Assembly: GCA_016718845.1 (NCBI GenBank)
Contig: JADKCK010000008.1
Coordinates: 1-64,000 of the forward strand
Length of the DNA stretch: 64,000 bases
Reading direction: 5' to 3'
Source: Sphingobacteriales bacterium
GTDB taxonomy: Bacteria > Bacteroidota > Bacteroidia > Chitinophagales > UBA2359
A model generated the notes under the pieces. The model had not been told where the DNA came from. It saw only the letters and a program-made list of their open reading frames with translations, and searched no databases. The position numbers and the translations under genes were made by a program. How positions within the stretch are numbered: the stretch's first letter is position 1; the number at the start of each line of letters is the position of its first letter. This document shows, piece after piece, positions 59,509 to 64,000 of the stretch.

Positions 59509-59516
59509 TATCTTTG
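59509..59516 (+). promoter_or_regulatory. -7 element TATCTTTG for the subtilase gene
   Basis: A perfect TAnnTTTG box about 200 bases upstream of the ATG at 59714; the intervening leader has no gene. Confidence 0.4.
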
Positions 59517-59713
59517 TCACGTAAAAAACGGCTTACTAATTTGTTAAAACAGTTAGCAGAGCAAAAGAAAACACCCAAATTGTTAAAAAAGCTTATTTTG
59601 CAAAATCTTACCAACAAATGGCACTATTTGTGTGTTGTTTATGGGTAGAGATCAAACTTATTATCATTTCGTTACCTACTTTTCATCTATTAATCAAATA
59701 AAATTTACTTACC

Positions 59714-61408
59714 ATGCGCATTCTCGTTGCCCTTATTACATTTGGTTATTCGTTTGGCTTATTAGCTCAACAACCAGTTACTTACAATAAATATTGGGTG
59801 CAATTTAGCAGTAAAAACGGCACTCCATATAGCACCTCACAGCCCGAAGCCTTTTTGTCGCCAAAGGCAATTGAGCGACGTGTGCAATACAACATTCCTA
59901 TTGTTCAAAGCGATTTACCCGTTACACCTAGTTACTTAGAAGCAGTACGTAATACGGGTGTTAACGTATTATACGCCTCTAAATGGTTTAATGGTGCGGT
60001 GGTACAAGTTAGCGACAGCAGTCAGTTGGTCGAGATTGGCATGTTGCCTTTTGTAAGCACCGCCCGCCCAGTATCTATGCAAAAACCTAAAGCACCTAAA
60101 ATGTCGAACGGTTTGGCAATGAACAACAAAAAAACTAAATTAAGTGTTGTTTTAACCGAAGATGCTCAAACGCAAACAAGTGGTGGAGATGTGTATTATG
60201 GCACAGCTTTTCATCAAATAAACATGCTTATGGGCGATTATCTACACGCTTATGGCTATAAAGGCGAAGGCATGACAGTGGGTATTTTAGATGCCGGTTT
60301 TGTAAACGTAGATATTAATCCTGCTTTTGAAACCATGCGCAGCGAAGGACGTTTGTTGGGCAGCCACGATTTTGTAGATGGTGATACCAATGTATTTGAA
60401 AGCAGCGAACACGGAGCCAATGTGTTGTCTATTATGGCAGCAGACATACCCGGCACTTATGTTGGCTCGGCACCCAAAGCAAGTTATTGGCTGTTGCGCA
60501 CCGAGTTTGCCAATACCGAAACCCTTATCGAAGAATATAACTGGGCTGCTGGTGCCGAATTTGCCGACAGCGTTGGGGTAGATGTTATTAACTCATCGTT
60601 GGGCTACAGCACCTTCGATTACGCCGACATGAACCACACCTACGCCGACATGAACGGAAACCAAACGGTTATTACCAAAGCCGCCGACATTGCCGCATCG
60701 AAAGGCATGTTGGTGGTGACAAGTGCAGGCAACTTAGGTGGGCAAGATTGGCGCTATATTAGCGCACCCGCCGATGCAGATAGCGTTTTAACCGTAGGCG
60801 CCGTAGATTCGAGTGGTGTGATTGGCTATTTTAGCTCAAATGGACCCACAGCAGACGGACGTGTGAAGCCTAATGTGGTAGGACAAGGCGTAATGACGGC
60901 TTATGTAAACGTGAACGGTAACACATCGGCAGGCAATGGCACGTCTTATTCGTCGCCTTTAATGGCTGGTTTAACTACTTGTTTGTGGCAAGCCAACCGC
61001 AACAAAAACAATATGAGCATTATCCGAGAAGTTGAACAAAGTTCTAGTTTATTTGATGCCCCTAATGGCGAATATGGCTACGGAGCACCTAATTTTTATA
61101 ATTCTATGTTGGCATTAGGCGTTTATCCAAACAACCAAAATATCAATAATACTCGCTCGTTTTTGTATCCCAATCCTTTTAACACCGAGTTAAACGTGTA
61201 TTACTACGCATCGGGGGCAGGTTTGGTAAAACTCGAATTTATGGATGTATCGGGTAGGGTGTTAAGCTCGCAACAACAAGAAGTATACAGCAACATTCCG
61301 TATCGTTTTATGTTTAACGAATGGCAAAATTTAAGTCGCGGCGTGTATTTTGTTCGCATAAGCAATAATAGCGGACAACAAATGCTAAAAGCTATGAAAG
61401 TAGATTAA
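59714..61408 (+). CDS. Subtilisin-like (S8) serine protease with T9SS type A sorting domain
   Basis: 564 residues. Signal peptide MRILVALITFGYSFGLLAQ; residues about 25-150 are an inhibitor-like prodomain. The catalytic triad is Asp193 (VGILDAGF), His233 (EHGANVLSIM) and Ser411 (NGTSYSSPLMAG), with oxyanion Asn340 in SAGN. The last 80 residues are a type A T9SS domain (FLYPNPFNTELNVYY, FMDVSGRVLSSQ, LSRGVYFVRIS, ML-KAMKVD). The protein is exported to the surface or medium and probably degrades proteins for nutrition. Terminator at 61447-61488 follows. Confidence 0.94.
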   Translation: MRILVALITFGYSFGLLAQQPVTYNKYWVQFSSKNGTPYSTSQPEAFLSPKAIERRVQYNIPIVQSDLPVTPSYLEAVRNTGVNVLYASKWFNGAVVQVSDSSQLVEIGMLPFVSTARPVSMQKPKAPKMSNGLAMNNKKTKLSVVLTEDAQTQTSGGDVYYGTAFHQINMLMGDYLHAYGYKGEGMTVGILDAGFVNVDINPAFETMRSEGRLLGSHDFVDGDTNVFESSEHGANVLSIMAADIPGTYVGSAPKASYWLLRTEFANTETLIEEYNWAAGAEFADSVGVDVINSSLGYSTFDYADMNHTYADMNGNQTVITKAADIAASKGMLVVTSAGNLGGQDWRYISAPADADSVLTVGAVDSSGVIGYFSSNGPTADGRVKPNVVGQGVMTAYVNVNGNTSAGNGTSYSSPLMAGLTTCLWQANRNKNNMSIIREVEQSSSLFDAPNGEYGYGAPNFYNSMLALGVYPNNQNINNTRSFLYPNPFNTELNVYYYASGAGLVKLEFMDVSGRVLSSQQQEVYSNIPYRFMFNEWQNLSRGVYFVRISNNSGQQMLKAMKVD

Positions 61409-61446
61409 AATAAAAGATTAAAAAGTTCCAGCACATAAATCTAAAG

Positions 61447-61488
61447 AAAAAGTGGCTGCCTCGTACTTTCGAGGCAGCCACTTTTTTG
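61447..61488 (+). terminator. Intrinsic terminator (near-identical to the one at 10331)
   Basis: AAAAAGTGGCTGCCTCG pairs with CGAGGCAGCCACTTTTT around TACTTT, then TT. The stem and tail repeat the 10331 hairpin with only a few loop changes. Confidence 0.9.
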
Positions 61489-61521
61489 GGCAGAATACAT
61501 GCAAATTATCAAAACATAACC

Positions 61522-61695
61522 CTATCCCCTACCCCATATCTTACGAAACAAAAAGCGGTAGCCCGCCACGCTCCAAAACAATACATTTAGCACAATTAGA
61601 CGCATTAGCCAAGTACCTAACAAATTATATTGGGCAGCAAATGTATTTTGTGGTGTTGTTTTTCCGTCGTACCTAAAAATAGGGTTTAAGTACAT
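61522..61695 (-). CDS. Small membrane protein, hypothetical
   Basis: 57 residues from the ATG at 61695, which lies one base downstream of the stop of the PHP-domain gene (61697), so translation is probably coupled. A hydrophobic helix (LLGTWLMRLIVLNVLFWSVAGY) is followed by a basic end (RFLFRKIWGRG), which would point to the cytoplasm. No family is recognised. The location directly after the upstream stop codon is the main support for its reality. Confidence 0.55.
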   Translation of the reverse strand: MYLNPIFRYDGKTTPQNTFAAQYNLLGTWLMRLIVLNVLFWSVAGYRFLFRKIWGRG

Positions 61696-61696
61696 T

Positions 61697-62689
61697 TTAG
61701 TTTTTTTGTTTTTTATTTCGGCGCACATAGGTATCTTCGGGGGCAAATATGTATTTTATGTGGTCGCTGTTTAGTATAGATGCCCGCAACAAACCATTTT
61801 GACCAACTAGGCGTATTTCTTTGGCTTTCTTTTTTAGCTTAACAACTACCGCCATGCTATCGGTTGTTACACTTTCAAGGTAATTATCATTCTCTGCATT
61901 TGTACCATCTACCCCATAAGCATTACCTTTTACCAAATTGTCCAAAATATTTTTACCTGTTGATGTATTATCGCCCACCATTGTCCATTTCACGCCGGTT
62001 TCTTCGGGTTTGCTTATGTTGTGGCAATCATCATCGGCAATAATCCAAACGGGTTTGCCTGCCGACAGTGCTATGTCCCAATACTTATCCGACAAGCGAT
62101 AATGATTCAACACCTCTATCAATTCGTAACCTGTTAGCCACTTAAAATCGTCGAGGGTATGTCCGCCGCCAAACTTGGGGTGTGCCACAGCAATATACGG
62201 CGAGGTATTACGCAAACGCTGTATAACATATTGCCTATCGTGTAGGGTATGTAGTAAACTTACATCGTAATACGATACATTGGTGCTACCTAACGCCAAG
62301 CGGTGTGCTTTAAACAAATTGTGTCCGTGCTCGTAAACGGGTACAAAAGTGCTATCGGTGGTGTTTTGTTCGGGGTTAATGCTATGATAATCAGATATGC
62401 AGGCCACATCGTAATTCATCGAGCAATATTTTTCTAGCAAATCTTTGCCTGTTTGTGCATTGCCATCGGTTGTGCCGCCCCATGCGTTGGCGTGTGCATG
62501 AAAATTGCATTTTTGCCAAATGGTATCTACATCTTTATAGGGATTGTACAAATATTTGCCACTAAATGGTTTAGGTTCGGGAAACGAGTATCGGCGGCTT
62601 TGAAAATGTTGAAAACACGATACAACAACAACCACCAAAAGCAGCGAAAGAATTATGGTGGCTAAAAATTTAAATAAAAATTTAAACAT
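61697..62689 (-). CDS. PHP-domain protein, extracytoplasmic
   Basis: 330 residues from the ATG at 62689. The longer frame to 62749 overlaps a TACATTTG promoter box and is not likely. An N-terminal hydrophobic segment (FLFKFLATIILSLLLVVVVVSCF) anchors or exports the protein. The PHP metal-binding motifs are NFHAHANAWGG (HxH), SDYHSINPE (DxH), VAHPKFGGGH and ADDDCHN. PHP domains are metal-dependent phosphoesterases; other members act in DNA replication or histidine synthesis, but a secreted, membrane-anchored one is likelier to act on an envelope or extracellular phosphoester. It precedes a 57-residue membrane ORF. Confidence 0.85.
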   Translation of the reverse strand: MFKFLFKFLATIILSLLLVVVVVSCFQHFQSRRYSFPEPKPFSGKYLYNPYKDVDTIWQKCNFHAHANAWGGTTDGNAQTGKDLLEKYCSMNYDVACISDYHSINPEQNTTDSTFVPVYEHGHNLFKAHRLALGSTNVSYYDVSLLHTLHDRQYVIQRLRNTSPYIAVAHPKFGGGHTLDDFKWLTGYELIEVLNHYRLSDKYWDIALSAGKPVWIIADDDCHNISKPEETGVKWTMVGDNTSTGKNILDNLVKGNAYGVDGTNAENDNYLESVTTDSMAVVVKLKKKAKEIRLVGQNGLLRASILNSDHIKYIFAPEDTYVRRNKKQKN

Positions 62690-62746
62690 GGAGTTATAAT
62701 ATATTGAGCATTTATGGGTAAATAAAAAGTGGTTTGTGTTTGGGTG

Positions 62747-62754
62747 CAAATGTA
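62747..62754 (-). promoter_or_regulatory. Minus-strand -7 element TACATTTG for the PHP gene
   Basis: CAAATGTA on the plus strand, 58 bases upstream of the ATG at 62689; it coincides with the codon of a possible earlier start at 62749. Confidence 0.5.
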
Positions 62755-62848
62755 CGAATAATAAGCCATTTGAGGATAAAAAAAGTCAATTTTATGAAGA
62801 TTTGCTAGGCTATTTTATGTACAAGCAATTGGCTAAGTAGGTAAAAAT

Positions 62849-62901
62849 AACAAAAACGTTGACTATTTGGTGATTGCACCCAAATGGTCAACGTTTTTGT
62901 T
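62849..62901 (-). terminator. Hairpin terminator downstream of rseP
   Basis: AACAAAAACGTTGAC pairs with GTCAACGTTTTTGTT, with an inner imperfect extension (TATTTGG/CCAAATG). On the minus strand it follows the rseP stop at 62945 after 43 bases. Confidence 0.85.
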
Positions 62902-62944
62902 AGTGATTAAAAGTTAATTAGTTAGTTAACTATTTTATTCTATT

Positions 62945-64000
62945 TTAACAAGGTTTTTTGGGCATTGTTTGTTCGGTTGGTGTTTTTTTGAAGGTATTTT
63001 TGTAAATATCGTTACCAAAAGCAAATACCATCAACGACAACAACAAAAACATACCTACGCCTTGTGCTTTTTCTAGGATAACTTCGGGTATTTTGCGGCG
63101 AGTAATCATTTCAATCAACAAAAACACAATATGTCCGCCATCTAATGCTGGTATCGGTAGTAGGTTCATGATTGCCAACACAAACGAGATAAGCCCTGTC
63201 AATCGCCAAAAACGTGCCCAATCCCAAGTGCTACCATACAATTGAGCAATACCAATAGGGCTACTCACCGATTCGGTGGCTTTTACTTTGCCCGTAAACA
63301 ACATACCTAGGCTAACAATTTGGGTGGCGGTTACTTCATATCCTTCTTTTAAGCTGTATTTTATAATGTCGCTGGTTGTGTATATTTGGTTGGTATATGG
63401 GTACTCCATACGCGGTGCAAAACCTATCTTGCCATTTGCATCAACTTGTGCCGTAAGTATTTGTGGTTGATTGTTGCGCAAGATACTAACTTGTGCTGTT
63501 TCGTTGCTTTTTTTGCACAATGCCATTTGCAAATCGCTGAAACGCTGTATGGGCATACTGTCAATTGCCATAATTTGGTCGTTGGGCAACAAACCTGCTT
63601 TTTTGGCGTTGGTATCGCCGGGTAGTTGGTCAACGTAAACACTTTCGCGCATAGGTGTTACAAAATCTTCGCGCAGGCGTTTATAAAAATCGGCTGGCAC
63701 TTTTATGTCCATTTGTTTGCCATTGCGGTCAACGCTTATAGTTCCGCCCAATATTACGCCCATCGATTTTACATCTCTGAAACGTTCAATAGGTTTACCA
63801 TTTACAGCTACAATTTTGTCGCCTGTTTGCAAGCCAATATCTTGTGCTGCCTGATAAGCATAAATGCCTTCTTTGTTAACCTCCGATACGGGCAAAAATT
63901 CTTTTTCGTAGGTATTTAGGTAGTAGGCAAATATCAAAAAACCGGTCAATACGTTCATTACCACACCGCCTATCATAATAATAAGGCGTTGCCAAGCTGG
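62945..64000 (-). CDS. rseP: RIP metalloprotease RseP, C-terminal part (5' end outside window)
   Basis: The frame is open to the right edge; the first visible residues (AWQRLIIMIGGVVMNVLTGFLIF) belong to a core membrane helix of the site-2 protease. The HExxH zinc motif must lie outside the window. Two PDZ domains follow: AQDIGLQTGDKIVAVNGKPIE (about 45-65) and AKKAGLLPNDQIMAIDSMPIQRF. The second zinc-ligand motif NLLPIPALDGGH (N-x2-P-x-P-x-LDGGH) is intact, and C-terminal membrane helices follow. RseP cleaves anti-sigma factors within the membrane after PDZ-controlled substrate access. The stop at 62945 is followed by a hairpin at 62849. Confidence 0.95.
   Translation of the reverse strand, partial: PAWQRLIIMIGGVVMNVLTGFLIFAYYLNTYEKEFLPVSEVNKEGIYAYQAAQDIGLQTGDKIVAVNGKPIERFRDVKSMGVILGGTISVDRNGKQMDIKVPADFYKRLREDFVTPMRESVYVDQLPGDTNAKKAGLLPNDQIMAIDSMPIQRFSDLQMALCKKSNETAQVSILRNNQPQILTAQVDANGKIGFAPRMEYPYTNQIYTTSDIIKYSLKEGYEVTATQIVSLGMLFTGKVKATESVSSPIGIAQLYGSTWDWARFWRLTGLISFVLAIMNLLPIPALDGGHIVFLLIEMITRRKIPEVILEKAQGVGMFLLLSLMVFAFGNDIYKNTFKKTPTEQTMPKKPC

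Noticed and set aside
59384..59713. Possible cobalamin riboswitch upstream of the BtuB-like receptor
   Set aside because: The receptor wording suggested it, but no B12-box-like sequence or matching stems were found in the leader.
1..64000. tRNA genes, rRNA genes, CRISPR arrays, complete insertion sequences
   Set aside because: No cloverleaf-like sequence, no regular spacer-repeat array, and no transposase-like frame were seen; repeats here are coding modules or small intergenic elements.

Overview
The window is a stretch of chromosome from a member of the Bacteroidota, most like the Chitinophagales/Saprospirales/Cytophagales-type environmental lineages. The evidence is: proteins ending in type IX secretion (T9SS) sorting domains of both kinds (the CHU_C/gliding-motility type B domain and the short type A domain), promoters of the TTTG-N19-TAnnTTTG type in front of many genes, Bacteroidota families (GSCFA, DUF2480, Mpo1-like DUF962, the DTGA aspartic protease pair), and AT-rich intergenic DNA with compact genes. 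No rRNA, tRNA, CRISPR array, prophage or complete insertion sequence was seen.

Layout. 1-5.2 kb: the 3' part of a giant repetitive T9SS surface protein, split over three reading frames. 5.7-10.3 kb: gapA, a GSCFA protein, a hotdog thioesterase and a saccharopine-dehydrogenase-like protein. 10.4-16.4 kb (minus strand): an SDR oxidoreductase, a T9SS protein, a carboxypeptidase-regulatory-like protein, a GH36 alpha-galactosidase and a frameshifted gene. 16.9-19.0 kb: a VapBC-like toxin-antitoxin pair and two DUF2147 paralogues. 19.1-23.8 kb: a membrane-tailed ROCO GTPase and an orphan xanthine-dehydrogenase small subunit. 24-33 kb: typA, an aminotransferase, a TPR protein, a serine hydrolase, Mpo1-like, panB, tag and cysQ. 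33-34.1 kb: repeat-filled intergenic DNA. 34.2-41 kb: phoH, purC, purB, a DedA/YqaA-like protein, queG and ogt. 41-45.7 kb: an accessory patch with an Mrr-type endonuclease, a VbhA-like antitoxin with the stump of a Fic toxin, a dynamin-like GTPase and an N-acetylglucosamine kinase-like protein. 45.9-50.2 kb: an orphan antitoxin-like protein, pncB behind two operator-like palindromes, and an acyl-CoA synthetase. 50.3-64 kb: an HsdR-N domain protein, a frameshifted M23 peptidase, DUF2480, a lytic transglycosylase, hemE (frameshifted), an aspartic protease, a PLP fold-III enzyme, a response regulator, a TonB-dependent receptor, a T9SS subtilase, a PHP-domain protein and the 3' part of rseP.

The most interesting signals are (i) a five-copy, about 80-bp two-hairpin element found only between genes; (ii) a 1062-bp higher-order repeat in the giant surface protein; (iii) the remnant of a Fic toxin gene, of which 13 codons survive behind an intact SxxxEG antitoxin; (iv) twin 21-bp palindromes 71 bp apart upstream of pncB; and (v) one-base indels in G or C runs that break otherwise intact conserved genes such as hemE, which point to consensus errors rather than gene decay.
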